Origin: Bacteroidales bacterium | GTDB taxonomy: Bacteria > Bacteroidota > Bacteroidia > Bacteroidales > UBA3663 | Reading direction: 5' to 3' | Length of the DNA stretch: 34,840 nucleotides | Assembly (NCBI GenBank): GCA_016293065.1 | Contig: JAEDEY010000014.1 | Span: 1-34,840 of the forward strand | Shown: piece by piece, positions 17,456 to 25,939 of the stretch | Layout of the letters: each line of letters starts with the position of its first letter | How positions within the stretch are numbered: position 1 is the stretch's first letter | The notes under the pieces: model-generated | The model's database searches: none | The model's input: the letters and a program-made list of their open reading frames with translations, nothing else | Told to the model about the DNA's origin: nothing | Position numbers and translations under genes: made by a program

Positions 17456-18027
17456 TATCTGGAATCTACGGAGGCCGACGTTTCGAGGCTCCCCGCAACC
17501 TTCAGGCTCGTCCCACGACAGATGTGGCGAAAGAGGCTCTTTTCAATATTCTGATCAACCGCATCGATATTGCCGGTATCTCTGCTCTCGACCTCTTTGC
17601 CGGCACTGGCTCTATCAGTTTCGAACTTCTCAGCCGTGAGGCGGCAAGTGTAGTGTGCGTCGAGATGGGACGCGTCCAGCAGCAGTTTATCCAGAAAGTG
17701 GCTCAAGAGCTCAAGGTCGGGCGCGGACTGACGATGATACGTGGCGACGTGTTCAAGTTCCTCAAGAGCTCGTCCCAGCAGTTCGACCTCATCTTTGCCG
17801 ATCCGCCTTATGCACTGTCTGAACTGCCTAACCTCCCCGACCTCATCCTTGATGGAGACCGACTGAAAGCCGATGGCATTCTGATTGTCGAACACGGCAA
17901 GGACAACGACTTCTCTCAGCATCCTCATTTTGCCGAAGTGAGGAAATATGGTGCTGTACATTTCAGTTTCTTTTCTTCTCGCCCATCAGTGGCAGCAGAA
18001 GACGATAGTATCAACCCACAAAAATAA
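17446..18027 (+). CDS. rsmD: 16S rRNA (guanine(966)-N(2))-methyltransferase RsmD, 193 aa
   Basis: RsmD methylates G966 of 16S rRNA in the small-subunit head using SAM. The N-terminus [16 protein letters not shown] and the [15 protein letters not shown] segment are hallmarks of the family. The SAM motif I is LDLFAGTGS at about 48-56 and the catalytic DPPY is at 119-122 (LIFADPPY). The length is normal. It starts within the end of the DUF3822 gene (10-bp overlap) and is followed 5 bp later by trmD, so it is part of one transcript of translation-related genes. Confidence 0.95.
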   Translation: MRIISGIYGGRRFEAPRNLQARPTTDVAKEALFNILINRIDIAGISALDLFAGTGSISFELLSREAASVVCVEMGRVQQQFIQKVAQELKVGRGLTMIRGDVFKFLKSSSQQFDLIFADPPYALSELPNLPDLILDGDRLKADGILIVEHGKDNDFSQHPHFAEVRKYGAVHFSFFSSRPSVAAEDDSINPQK

Positions 18028-18032
18028 CGATA

Positions 18033-18713
18033 ATGCGAATAGATATCATCACAGTACTCCCAGAACTCCTCGACGGGCCTCTCAACCAAAGCATCATAAA
18101 GAGAGCTCAGGCCAAAGGACTTGTCGAACTGCACATCCACAATCTGCGCGACTACTCGACCGACGAGAAGCATCATCGTGTCGATGACTATGCTTTCGGC
18201 GGTACGGCAGGAATGGTAATGCAGTGTGAGCCTATCGACCGTTGTATCTCGGCGCTCACTGCCGAACGCCATTACGACGAGGTCATCTTTGTCACTCCCG
18301 ATGGCGAGACGTTCAATCAGCACATGGCCAATAGCCTGTCGATGTGCGAGAACCTCATCATCCTTTGCGGACATTACAAAGGCATCGACTACCGCATCCG
18401 CGAACACCTCATCACCAAGGAAATCACCATTGGTGACTATGTGCTCACTGGCGGCGAACTCCCTGCTGCCATCATCGCCGATGCTGTGATTCGCGTGATT
18501 CCCGGTGCCATCGGCGACGAACAGTCTGCCCTCTCCGACTCGTTCCAAGACGACCTCCTTGCTCCTCCTGTCTATACACGTCCTGCCGACTACAAAGGCT
18601 GGAAGGTTCCAGAGATCCTCCTTTCTGGCCACGAACGCAAGATTCGTGAATGGGAACACGAACAAGCCGTCGAACGCACCAAACGCCTGCGTCCCGACCT
18701 AATCAAGGACTAA
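18033..18713 (+). CDS. trmD: tRNA (guanine(37)-N(1))-methyltransferase TrmD, 226 aa
   Basis: TrmD makes m1G37 in tRNAs reading CCN, CUN and CGG codons, preventing +1 frameshifts. It is a SPOUT (knotted) methyltransferase and acts as a dimer. Visible motifs are [13 protein letters not shown] at the start, [15 protein letters not shown], the knot-region [14 protein letters not shown], and [12 protein letters not shown], where E. coli has GDYVLSGGELPA. The C-terminal domain has [35 protein letters not shown]. In many bacteria trmD lies with rpsP, rimM and rplS; here it follows rsmD instead. No terminator follows directly, but a hairpin lies 135 bp downstream. Confidence 0.96.
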   Translation: MRIDIITVLPELLDGPLNQSIIKRAQAKGLVELHIHNLRDYSTDEKHHRVDDYAFGGTAGMVMQCEPIDRCISALTAERHYDEVIFVTPDGETFNQHMANSLSMCENLIILCGHYKGIDYRIREHLITKEITIGDYVLTGGELPAAIIADAVIRVIPGAIGDEQSALSDSFQDDLLAPPVYTRPADYKGWKVPEILLSGHERKIREWEHEQAVERTKRLRPDLIKD

Positions 18714-18908
18714 CGTCAAATATCTCCAATCCTGTATTACCTTTAACTCTTGGTAATATTGTTCATCACTAATTTCTATAAATAACCTACGTCTATGGTT
18801 AGTCGTATTGAGAGAGACATATAATGTAAGCAATCTATAATATACTAATAGGGTGTGTCAGTTGATTTGACACACCCTATAATATTTGATACTATACTAA
18901 GACGTAGC
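18714..18908. other. Intergenic gap between convergent trmD and isomerase genes
   Basis: This 195-bp AT-rich gap holds the 13-bp hairpin at 18848-18880. I see no reading frame, tRNA or promoter in the remainder. Confidence 0.7.
18848..18880. terminator. 13-bp perfect hairpin between convergent genes
   Basis: ATAGGGTGTGTCA (18848-18860) pairs perfectly with TGACACACCCTAT (18868-18880) across a 7-nt loop. It lies 28 bp beyond the stop of the minus-strand isomerase gene and 134 bp beyond trmD. The U tract on either strand is weak, so it is either a bidirectional terminator or a 3'-end stabilising hairpin. Confidence 0.65.
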
Positions 18909-20384
18909 TTAGATAGCGAATGGGTTCTCACCTGGATAGAGCTGACCAGCTGGGAGTGGAGTGTTAATATCAGTAACGCCAAGCATCTTGAGAGCCTCGA
19001 AGAGAACCTTACCGCAGTGCTCGAATGCGTATGCTCCGTGGTGTGGGAAGCGCTTGCCAACGAGGACGTGACGATAGAAGCGTGCGAAGCCTGGGATAGC
19101 GTGGATACCGATACCACCGAATGAGCATGGATCGATGTCGAGGAACTCACCCTGAGCGATGTAAGAAACGAGCTTAGAGTCTGAGTTAGACTGGATACGG
19201 AACATTGTTGACTTGCCAGGGAGAATCTGACCCTCAAGTGTACCCTTAGTAATCTCTGGGCTCATGAGACGAGCCTGGATGAGCTGGTACTTGATTGAGC
19301 ACTCCTTCATGCAACCAGAGCATGTGTTACCACAGTGGAAGCCCATGTAGAGGTCGCGGAGGTCGGCACCAGCGAGGTCGGCACCAGCTGGGATAACGTC
19401 CGCAGGAACTGAGTTGTTGATATCGAGGAGTGTAGCTGGCTTCTCAGTAGCACATTCGCACATGAACTCAGAAACAGCACCATAGAGGTCAACCTCGCAA
19501 GCAACAGGAATACCACGGCCTGTGAGACGAGAGTTAACGTAGCATGGCTCGAAACCGAAGACTGGCTGCCAAGCTGGCCAGCACTTATCAGCGAATACGG
19601 CATAGTTGCAAGCGCCTCTGTTGTTCTCGTACCAGTCGAGGAGTGCGAGCTCCAACTGAGCCATCTTGTCGATGATCTCTGGATAAGTGTGACGTGAGCC
19701 AAGCTCGTTCTTCATATCCTCAGCGATTGCAGCGATCTCAGCCTTGCGAGAAGCAACCTTCTCGAACTGGCACTTCAAATCGAGCTCTGAGTTCTCCTGT
19801 ACCTCAACACCGAGGTCATAGAGAGGCTGGATAGGAGCGTTGCAAGCCAGGAAGTCGAATGGACGAGGACCGAAGCCGATAACCTTCAAGTTGCGCACAC
19901 CAATCACTACGCGAGCGATGTTGCGGAAGTCAGCAAGTTCCTTTACTGCCTCAGCAGGAGAAACGTTTGGATACTCTGGGATATAAACCTTGAGACGACG
20001 GAGACCAACGCTGTAGCTGAAGTTGAGGACACCACAGAGAGCATCGCCACGGTCGGAAGCAAGACCTTCCTTGCCTTCCTCCTTTGCAGCGAGTACCATG
20101 GCAGGACCCTGGAACTTCTGTACGAACATTGTTGTAGGACCCTCAGGACCGAAGTTGCCGAGGAACATACATACAGCATTGATGCCGTTTGCCTTTGCCC
20201 AGTCAAGAGCCTGCATTGTGTCCTTCTCGTTCTCGATTGTTACAGGACAATCATAGACTTCTGGAAGACCAGCTTTCTTAACTTCTGCCATGAGGGCAGC
20301 TACACGGGCCTGTGTAAGAGTAATAGGGAAGCAGTCGCGGCTAACGCCTACGATACCAAGCTTCACTGTAGGTTGATTAATCAT
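18909..20384 (-). CDS. L-fucose/L-arabinose isomerase family protein, 491 aa
   Basis: This is related to L-fucose isomerase and other ketol isomerases (COG2407-like), which interconvert aldoses and ketoses with a divalent metal. It begins VKLGIVGVSRDCFP, followed by a substrate-binding domain. Candidate metal ligands are Glu in ACEVDLYGA, Asp in LLDINNS and His in FPHHGAYAFEHCGK, in the order expected for the fucose isomerase site. At 491 residues it is about 100 shorter than E. coli FucI (591). There is no fucose kinase, aldolase, permease or regulator nearby, so the sugar is unknown. It has a dedicated promoter and a 3' hairpin and forms a single-gene unit. Codon choice looks strongly biased, as in highly expressed genes. 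A 15-bp tandem duplication inside it encodes AGADL twice. Confidence 0.85.
   Translation of the reverse strand: MINQPTVKLGIVGVSRDCFPITLTQARVAALMAEVKKAGLPEVYDCPVTIENEKDTMQALDWAKANGINAVCMFLGNFGPEGPTTMFVQKFQGPAMVLAAKEEGKEGLASDRGDALCGVLNFSYSVGLRRLKVYIPEYPNVSPAEAVKELADFRNIARVVIGVRNLKVIGFGPRPFDFLACNAPIQPLYDLGVEVQENSELDLKCQFEKVASRKAEIAAIAEDMKNELGSRHTYPEIIDKMAQLELALLDWYENNRGACNYAVFADKCWPAWQPVFGFEPCYVNSRLTGRGIPVACEVDLYGAVSEFMCECATEKPATLLDINNSVPADVIPAGADLAGADLRDLYMGFHCGNTCSGCMKECSIKYQLIQARLMSPEITKGTLEGQILPGKSTMFRIQSNSDSKLVSYIAQGEFLDIDPCSFGGIGIHAIPGFARFYRHVLVGKRFPHHGAYAFEHCGKVLFEALKMLGVTDINTPLPAGQLYPGENPFAI
19359..19388. repeat. 15-bp perfect tandem duplication within the isomerase gene
   Basis: GAGGTCGGCACCAGC occurs at 19359-19373 and immediately again at 19374-19388. 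On the coding strand it gives AGADLAGADL. The frame is kept, so the protein is intact. Confidence 0.85.
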
Positions 20385-20452
20385 TTGGCTTAATGTTTTT
20401 AATTTGGTAATGTATTATTGTTAATTACTATCAGAATCTTTGGATTCGCTTG

Positions 20453-20483
20453 CAAATTTAGATATTTTTTTGTGTAATGCAAA
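20453..20483 (-). promoter_or_regulatory. Bacteroidetes-type promoter for the isomerase gene
   Basis: On the minus strand TTTG (20483-20480) is followed after 19 bp by TAAATTTG (20460-20453). The predicted leader is about 60 nt long and AT-rich, with no Shine-Dalgarno sequence. Confidence 0.75.
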
Positions 20484-20567
20484 TTTTTTTGATAAAAATA
20501 ATCTATTTATTTTTTCTGATGCGTTACATTACCCAAAATGTGCCAATATTTACTATCATAAATCGAC

Positions 20568-20607
20568 AAAAAGTTCATGCTTTCGACTTCTTTGGCATGA
20601 ACTTTTT
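20568..20607 (-). terminator. Terminator after the lipid A acyltransferase operon
   Basis: AAAAAGTTCATGC (20568-20580) pairs perfectly with GCATGAACTTTTT (20595-20607) across a 14-nt loop. Read on the minus strand it is a 13-bp stem ending in a T run, 67 bp after the acyltransferase stop. It closes the six-gene unit that begins at 26785. Confidence 0.75.
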
Positions 20608-20673
20608 CTCATTAATAATTATTACGACGGCTCTTGTTATTGTACATTGACGATCGGATCAGACCTCTGGCTA

Positions 20674-21564
20674 TCATCTCTTCCATCTGTCGTGAGTCCA
20701 TAGCCACAGCTCAGGCTGTTCGAGCAGGTCTCGTTCGAAACGCGACATATACTGATCGGTCATCGGGAACTCCGACTCACCCTCGGGCTTGTCCATCTCG
20801 ATAAACTCCATGACATAGTAGCCTCGGCGCGGACGGCTCAGCTTGCAATAGACAAACGCCATGTCGAATTTCCTGCCAAGGATTTCCGAACCAGTGAAGA
20901 CTGCTGTGTCCTGATTGAGGAAAGAGATGCGATGATGCACGTTCTCGACCTTTGGCAGCTGGTCGGCGATACACCCGAACATATAGCTGCGCACCTTGCT
21001 TCCCTCCTGCCCCATCTCGTTGCGCAAAGACAACAGGCGACGCACTGTCTGTTTCATTGGTATGTTGACGGCACCGAAACGCGCACGGTTGTCGAGAAAC
21101 CATTGGTCGAAGGCCTTGTTCTTCAGCGGATGATAGATCTGGCACATACCCACACGATAAGGCTCAAGTGCAAGAGGCAGACCCACATACCACTCCCAGT
21201 TGGTGTAGTGAGAAAGATAGCAGCACAGGAAGTCGTGACGGTCAAAAAGCGGCACCATACGATCGATGCCCTTGAAGGTCACACGGCGTTTGATCTCTTC
21301 TGCCGAGATAGAATGTCCCTTGATGATCTCGACAGCAAGGTCGCAGAAATAATGATAGAAACGTCGCTCTATGTCACGTCGTTCCTTGTCAGTTTTGTCA
21401 GGAAAGGCCTTGAGCATATTCTTGCGCACCACCTTGACTCGATAGCGCACCACAAAGCGCACCAGCGGATAGAGAAGCAAGTCGCTGATGACATATAACA
21501 CCCTCAACGGCAGGTGCGACAGGAGGTTAAGTGTGCCAATGCCTATTTTCGTCCCAATGTTCAT
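20674..21564 (-). CDS. Lysophospholipid/lipid A-type acyltransferase (LpxL/HtrB family), 296 aa
   Basis: The family transfers fatty acyl chains to lipid A precursors at the inner face of the cytoplasmic membrane. The catalytic HX4E motif is H119-E124 in LSHYTNWEW. An N-terminal hydrophobic segment (about 12-38) provides the membrane anchor. Length is normal for LpxL-like proteins. Bacteroidetes lipid A usually has five acyl chains, so one late acyltransferase would be expected, but the exact substrate cannot be told from this sequence. The start overlaps the folA stop by 4 bp, so translation may be coupled; it is the last gene of the unit. Confidence 0.88.
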   Translation of the reverse strand: MNIGTKIGIGTLNLLSHLPLRVLYVISDLLLYPLVRFVVRYRVKVVRKNMLKAFPDKTDKERRDIERRFYHYFCDLAVEIIKGHSISAEEIKRRVTFKGIDRMVPLFDRHDFLCCYLSHYTNWEWYVGLPLALEPYRVGMCQIYHPLKNKAFDQWFLDNRARFGAVNIPMKQTVRRLLSLRNEMGQEGSKVRSYMFGCIADQLPKVENVHHRISFLNQDTAVFTGSEILGRKFDMAFVYCKLSRPRRGYYVMEFIEMDKPEGESEFPMTDQYMSRFERDLLEQPELWLWTHDRWKR

Positions 21565-22070
21565 ACCCGTTGGTAAACCTCAAATGTATAGTCGTAGTCG
21601 TTCTTCTCGTCAGCCTCATGCCTCTCGCTGCTCACGAGCTTGAAGCCCTCTGGCACTTCTGGCACTGAAGCATCGAACTCATTGATGACAGTATGAACGC
21701 GCGTGATATAGAATCGGTCGGCCTTATCCCATGCCTGTCGGTAGATCTGTGCTCCACCCATCACGATAGCATCATCGCCAGCCTGCGCCAATGCCTCATC
21801 GAGAGAGTTGCACACTGCCACCGATGTCCCTTCTTTCATGTTCGACAGCACTTCATCTGGAATGGCATAGCCCGCATCGCGTGTCACCACGATGTTATGG
21901 CGATTGGGCAATGGCTTGCCAATGCCCTCGTAGGTCTTTCTACCCATGATGACTGTATGACCAGTGGTCACCGAACGGAAATATTTCAGATCACTGGAAA
22001 GATGCCAGGGCATCGAGCCTTGATACCCGATGGCGAGATTCTCTGCACAAGCTACGATAATTGAAAGCAT
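21561..22070 (-). CDS. folA: Dihydrofolate reductase, 169 aa
   Basis: This enzyme reduces dihydrofolate to tetrahydrofolate with NADPH. The sequence shows IIVACAENLAIGYQGSMPWHLSSDLKYF, with the substrate-contacting Trp and the acidic Asp of the active site (SSDLKYF), the NADPH-binding MGRKTYEGIGKPLPNR, and the conserved VMGGAQIY. The length is that of chromosomal FolA. Thymidylate synthase (thyA), the common partner, is not adjacent. It lies 40 bp after the RlmI-like gene and overlaps the acyltransferase gene by 4 bp. Confidence 0.95.
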   Translation of the reverse strand: MLSIIVACAENLAIGYQGSMPWHLSSDLKYFRSVTTGHTVIMGRKTYEGIGKPLPNRHNIVVTRDAGYAIPDEVLSNMKEGTSVAVCNSLDEALAQAGDDAIVMGGAQIYRQAWDKADRFYITRVHTVINEFDASVPEVPEGFKLVSSERHEADEKNDYDYTFEVYQRV

Positions 22071-22110
22071 AGGTTTTGAGATATTGGGAGTTAATAGGAG
22101 TTAACGGACA

Positions 22111-23364
22111 TCACTCTACATACAGCACCAGTCCTTTCAGATATTCGCCTTCCGGATGATAGATGTTGATTGGATGGTCGGCTGGCTGATGGAGCTGATG
22201 GAGGATGCGCACACGACGACCCGACTGAGCGGCTGCACTGAAGACGGCACAGCGGAAGTCGTCTTTGGTGACCACCTGCGAGCATGAGAAGGTGAAGAGT
22301 ATGCCTCCTGGCTGGATCTTCTCGAACGCCTTGGCATTGAGTCGGCGATAACCCTGAAGCGCGTTGTGCAGCACCTTCCTGTGTTTGGCAAAAGCTGGCG
22401 GATCGAGAATGATGAGATCATACTGATCGCCCATGCGGTCGAGATAGTGGAAAGCGTCTTCGCAGAACGCCTCATGACGCGGATCGTCAGGATAGTTGAG
22501 CTTCACATTGTTGTTGGTGAAGTTGATTGCCTGTTGCGACACATCGACCGAATGAACGAGCTCTGCCCCACCGCGCATGGCATAGAAAGAGAAGCCACCT
22601 GTGTAGCAGAACATATTGAGCACCTTGCGGCCCTTGCTGAACTTCTCGACCAAGGCACGGTTCTCGCGCTGATCGACGAAGAAGCCAGTCTTCTGACCCT
22701 TGAGCCAATCGACATGGAACTTCAGTCCATTCTCGATAGCCACATCGCTGATCGATGCTTCGAGTGCCTTGCCTTCCTCTCGGTCTTCGACCTTCTTGCC
22801 ATCGATGATCAGGTAGCCATTCACTCCGTCTTCGGCAGTCTGTCGAGCCTCCGACTTATAGCTCAGCGTAGTCTCCGACTTGTAATACACATTGCGGATG
22901 TCGGCACCTGCCACACGCATCAGGTCTTCAGCCAACGCCTCGCGTATGTAATGGATTCCCTGGGTATGAGCCTGCATGACTGCCGTGCCATCATAGACAT
23001 CGATGATGAGTCCAGGAAGTCCGTCGCCCTCACCATGCACCAGACGGAAGGCATTATTGTCTGGACGAATAAGTCCGAGCGACTTACGCAGGTCGTAGGC
23101 TGCCTGGAGTCGCTGTAAGAAAAACTCCTCGCCAAACTCCTCATTGCCGAAAGTGAACAGTCGCACAGCGATGCTGCCAATCTGGTACTGACCTATGCCA
23201 AGGAAGTCGCCCGCCTTGCTCACCACCTCGACCCAGTCGCCTTCTTCTGGCTGCACTTCAGCACCTTCTTCATCGAGCATCTTGTCGATGGCTCCGCTGA
23301 ACACCCACGGATGGAATCGTTTGACCGACTCTTCTTTCTTATGTTTAAGTACGATAGTAATCAT
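22111..23364 (-). CDS. RlmI-like 23S rRNA (cytosine-C5) methyltransferase, 417 aa
   Basis: An N-terminal PUA-like RNA-binding domain (ESVKRFHPWVFSGAI; GDFLGIGQY) is followed by an EEHEE-type linker domain and a Rossmann methyltransferase domain. SAM-binding and catalytic landmarks are KTGFFVDQRENR, VLNMFCYTGGFSFYA (motif I), LIILDPPAFAKH (motif IV) and the C-terminal cysteine in FTFSCSQVV. The E. coli homologue RlmI makes m5C1962 in 23S rRNA; equivalence here rests on architecture and is likely. Length fits the family (about 396 in E. coli). It is 12 bp after the RIP protease gene on the same strand. Confidence 0.9.
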   Translation of the reverse strand: MITIVLKHKKEESVKRFHPWVFSGAIDKMLDEEGAEVQPEEGDWVEVVSKAGDFLGIGQYQIGSIAVRLFTFGNEEFGEEFFLQRLQAAYDLRKSLGLIRPDNNAFRLVHGEGDGLPGLIIDVYDGTAVMQAHTQGIHYIREALAEDLMRVAGADIRNVYYKSETTLSYKSEARQTAEDGVNGYLIIDGKKVEDREEGKALEASISDVAIENGLKFHVDWLKGQKTGFFVDQRENRALVEKFSKGRKVLNMFCYTGGFSFYAMRGGAELVHSVDVSQQAINFTNNNVKLNYPDDPRHEAFCEDAFHYLDRMGDQYDLIILDPPAFAKHRKVLHNALQGYRRLNAKAFEKIQPGGILFTFSCSQVVTKDDFRCAVFSAAAQSGRRVRILHQLHQPADHPINIYHPEGEYLKGLVLYVE

Positions 23365-23376
23365 GACCGAAGAGTA

Positions 23377-24720
23377 TTAACCAAGCCAAGGCTTGATGAT
23401 GAACTTCCAGATATCGTTGGCATTGACATAGACCATGAGCGCTATCACTATGCCAAAGCCGACATACTGAGCTATGTCTTTTGCCTTGTCGCTGATTGGG
23501 CGACGTATGATGGTCTCGATGAGAAGGATGAGTATGTGTCCGCCATCAAGTCCAGGGATAGGCAGGATGTTCATGAACGCCAATGCAACAGAGAAGAATG
23601 CCGTGATGCTCCAGAAGATCATCCAGCTCCATGTCTCGGGGAAGATGCTGCCCATAGTGCCGAAGCCTCCGAGCGACTGTGCGCCCTCCTTGGTGAAGAC
23701 GAGCTTGAACTGACGCACATAATTATAGAGCATATCCCAGCCTCTTTGAATACCAGCTGGAATGGCTTCGAGGAATGTGTAGTCGATGTGTGTAAGGTCG
23801 GCGGCAGTGATTGCCGGACGGAGAGCGATGCCAATAGTCGAATCGGCATTGACAACGAGACTGGCAGTCATCAGCGAGTCACCACGATAGAAGTCGAGCT
23901 GGATGCTGTCGCCTGCAAACTCGGCGAAATATGGGCGCACCTCATCTCCGAAGATGGCCTTGTTGCCATTGACACCCACGATGCTGTCGCCTATCTGCAT
24001 TCCTGCCTTGGCTGCCGGACTGTCGTCAGATGGCAAGCCTGCCACCACCATAGGATAACGAGGAGAGGCAAACAGGGCGAGCTGCTTCTGGTCGCGCAGG
24101 AACACCTTTCCGATGGTATCTGGCAATGCAATCTCGACCAATTCGCCATTGCGCTTCACCACAGCCTTGTTGCCAAGAAGAATGGCATTGTGGAAATTGC
24201 CATCTTCTGCCGGCACATCATCGACCGACCAGAGGATATCGCCATTGCGGAAACCAATCGACTGTGCATACTCGCTATATGACATTCCGTTCTCAAGGTT
24301 ACGCAACTCGAGCACGTCGCTGCCCCAATGCCAAGCCATGCAGATATAAATGATGCAGGCAAGGATGATGTTGTTGAGCACGCCGCCAAACATTATCATA
24401 AAACGAGGGAAAGCTCCTTTGGCACGGAACTCCCACGGCTGAACCTCCTTACCGAGGTCATCGGCACTGTGTGTCTCATCGACCATGCCCGAGATGGCAC
24501 AATAGCCTCCGAGCGGAATCCAGCCTATGCCATATTCAGTGTCGCTTCCCTTTGGCTTCCATCTCAGAAGCGCGAACTTTTCAGTATCGAAAAAAAGATA
24601 AAACTTCTCAACCTTTACCTTAAAGATACGGGCCCACATGAAATGACCCAACTCATGTATGAAAATCAGAATCGACAATGCAGCAATGAACTGCAAGGCC
24701 TTGAAAATAATAATACTCAC
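23377..24720 (-). CDS. rseP: RIP (site-2) zinc metalloprotease RseP, 447 aa
   Basis: This is an intramembrane protease that cuts within transmembrane helices, for example of anti-sigma factors, and clears signal peptides. The first membrane segment carries the HEXXH zinc site (IHELGHFMWARIF, H22/E23/H26), and the third ligand is in NILPIPGLDGGHIL near the C-terminus. Two PDZ-like domains lie between (about residues 125-215 and 220-290; SDDSPAAKAGMQIGDSIVGVNG). Four hydrophobic segments fit the family. The gene begins with GTG because no ATG is available before the dxr end. The order dxr then rseP is common, and it lies 55 bp after dxr. Confidence 0.94.
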   Translation of the reverse strand: MSIIIFKALQFIAALSILIFIHELGHFMWARIFKVKVEKFYLFFDTEKFALLRWKPKGSDTEYGIGWIPLGGYCAISGMVDETHSADDLGKEVQPWEFRAKGAFPRFMIMFGGVLNNIILACIIYICMAWHWGSDVLELRNLENGMSYSEYAQSIGFRNGDILWSVDDVPAEDGNFHNAILLGNKAVVKRNGELVEIALPDTIGKVFLRDQKQLALFASPRYPMVVAGLPSDDSPAAKAGMQIGDSIVGVNGNKAIFGDEVRPYFAEFAGDSIQLDFYRGDSLMTASLVVNADSTIGIALRPAITAADLTHIDYTFLEAIPAGIQRGWDMLYNYVRQFKLVFTKEGAQSLGGFGTMGSIFPETWSWMIFWSITAFFSVALAFMNILPIPGLDGGHILILLIETIIRRPISDKAKDIAQYVGFGIVIALMVYVNANDIWKFIIKPWLG

Positions 24721-24746
24721 GCCAATAATTGCAATTTGTTTATATT

Positions 24747-24760
24747 AAATGAATTCATTT
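24747..24760. repeat. 14-bp perfect palindrome in the dxr-rseP gap
   Basis: AAATGAATTCATTT is self-complementary and sits in the 55-bp gap between dxr and rseP. A role as an operator is possible but unsupported. Confidence 0.5.
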
Positions 24761-24775
24761 GTCTGTTAACTCTCG

Positions 24776-25933
24776 TCACAAAAGAAGCAGCTCCTTTGCC
24801 TTGATGCGTGCTTCTGCATCGATGGCGAAATAGTCTTCGAGCGAAGGTTTAGCCACCATAGGCATGATGTCGAGCACCTTCTCGTTGATCTCTGCCATCT
24901 GCAGGAACTTACACTGTCCGCGACGGAAAGCCTCATTGGTCACCTCGTTGGCTGCATTGAGCACACAGGTGCGGTCGCCTCCCTGAGCCAAAGCCTCGAA
25001 AGCCAGACGCAGGTTAGGGAACCTGTCGAGGTCAGGACGCTCGAAAGTCAGATTGGCATAATCCTCGATGCGCAACTTGCCATTGATGTGCGATGGCATA
25101 CGGTCTGGATAACTCAGTGCGTATGCAATAGGCACCTTCATGTCAGGGCAACCGAGCTGAGCCTTGATTGCTCCATCGCCAAACTGCACCATCGAGTGGA
25201 CGATGCTCTGTGGGTGGACAGCCACCTCTATCTGGTCGGCAGTCATATTGAACAGCCATCGAGCCTCGATTACCTCGAAGCCCTTGTTCATCATCGAGGC
25301 TGAGTCGATGGTAATCTTGGCTCCCATGTCCCAGTTAGGGTGCTTGAGCGCCTGTGCCGCCGTCACGTCGCGCATCTGCTCATAGCTGAAAGTGCGGAAC
25401 GGACCGCCACTTGCCGTGATGATGAGCTTGTCGATTGGGTTGTGTATCTCACCCTGCAGGCACTGGAAGATTGCTGAATGTTCACTATCGACAGGCAGGA
25501 TCGACACATGATTGTCGGCAACGAGCTGCTCGATGAGTCCGCCTGCCACCACGAGAGTCTCCTTGTTGGCAAGGGCGATGGTCTTGTGAGCCTTGATAGC
25601 CGAGACCGTAGGACGCAAGCCAGCGAATCCCACCATGGCAGTGACCACAATGCTGATAGGTTCTGCCTCAACCACCTGACACAAGGCATCGGCTCCAGCC
25701 CACACCTTGACAGGCAAATCCGACAAAGCGTCCGAGACTTTCTGATAGAGCGACTCGTCGGCAATCACCACTACCTCAGGCTTGAATTCGCGTGCCTGCT
25801 GAATGAGAAGGTCGGCACTGCGATGAGCCGTGATTGCATATACTTCAAAAAGATCAGGATGCTCGGCAATGACCTCAAGAGTCTGCTTGCCAATGCTTCC
25901 CGTACTACCTAATATTGCTATTTGCTTTTTCAT
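24776..25933 (-). CDS. dxr: 1-deoxy-D-xylulose 5-phosphate reductoisomerase, 385 aa
   Basis: Dxr (IspC) converts DXP to 2-C-methyl-D-erythritol 4-phosphate with NADPH, the first committed step of the MEP isoprenoid pathway and the target of fosmidomycin. The NADPH fold opens with ILGSTGSIGKQTLEVI; ALANKETLVVAGG, PVDSEHSAIFQCL and TASGGPFR form the active site; HPNWDMGAKITIDSASMMNKGFEVIEARWLF and VHPQSIVHSMVQF are diagnostic. Length and both termini are complete. It lies 6 bp after the degenerate M23 gene. ispD, encoding the next enzyme in the pathway, is transcribed divergently about 1 kb away. Confidence 0.97.
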   Translation of the reverse strand: MKKQIAILGSTGSIGKQTLEVIAEHPDLFEVYAITAHRSADLLIQQAREFKPEVVVIADESLYQKVSDALSDLPVKVWAGADALCQVVEAEPISIVVTAMVGFAGLRPTVSAIKAHKTIALANKETLVVAGGLIEQLVADNHVSILPVDSEHSAIFQCLQGEIHNPIDKLIITASGGPFRTFSYEQMRDVTAAQALKHPNWDMGAKITIDSASMMNKGFEVIEARWLFNMTADQIEVAVHPQSIVHSMVQFGDGAIKAQLGCPDMKVPIAYALSYPDRMPSHINGKLRIEDYANLTFERPDLDRFPNLRLAFEALAQGGDRTCVLNAANEVTNEAFRRGQCKFLQMAEINEKVLDIMPMVAKPSLEDYFAIDAEARIKAKELLLL

Positions 25934-25939
25934 AATTCA

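Larger units (their letters stand above)
20385..20673. other. Intergenic region with isomerase promoter and acyltransferase terminator
   Basis: This 289-bp AT-rich gap contains the isomerase promoter (20453-20483, minus), a small hairpin in its leader (GAATC at 20434-20438 with GATTC at 20443-20447) and a terminator hairpin (20568-20607). I see no credible gene in it. Confidence 0.7.

Noticed and set aside
20471..20534. Inverted repeat-like TGTAATGC and GCGTTACA near the isomerase promoter
   Set aside because: Only one mismatch, but the arms are short and the region is strongly AT-biased; no independent support.
22087..22104. GGAGTTAA repeated twice 10 bp apart between the RlmI-like and folA genes
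   Set aside because: Too short and simple to assign a role; it could be chance in a 40-bp gap.
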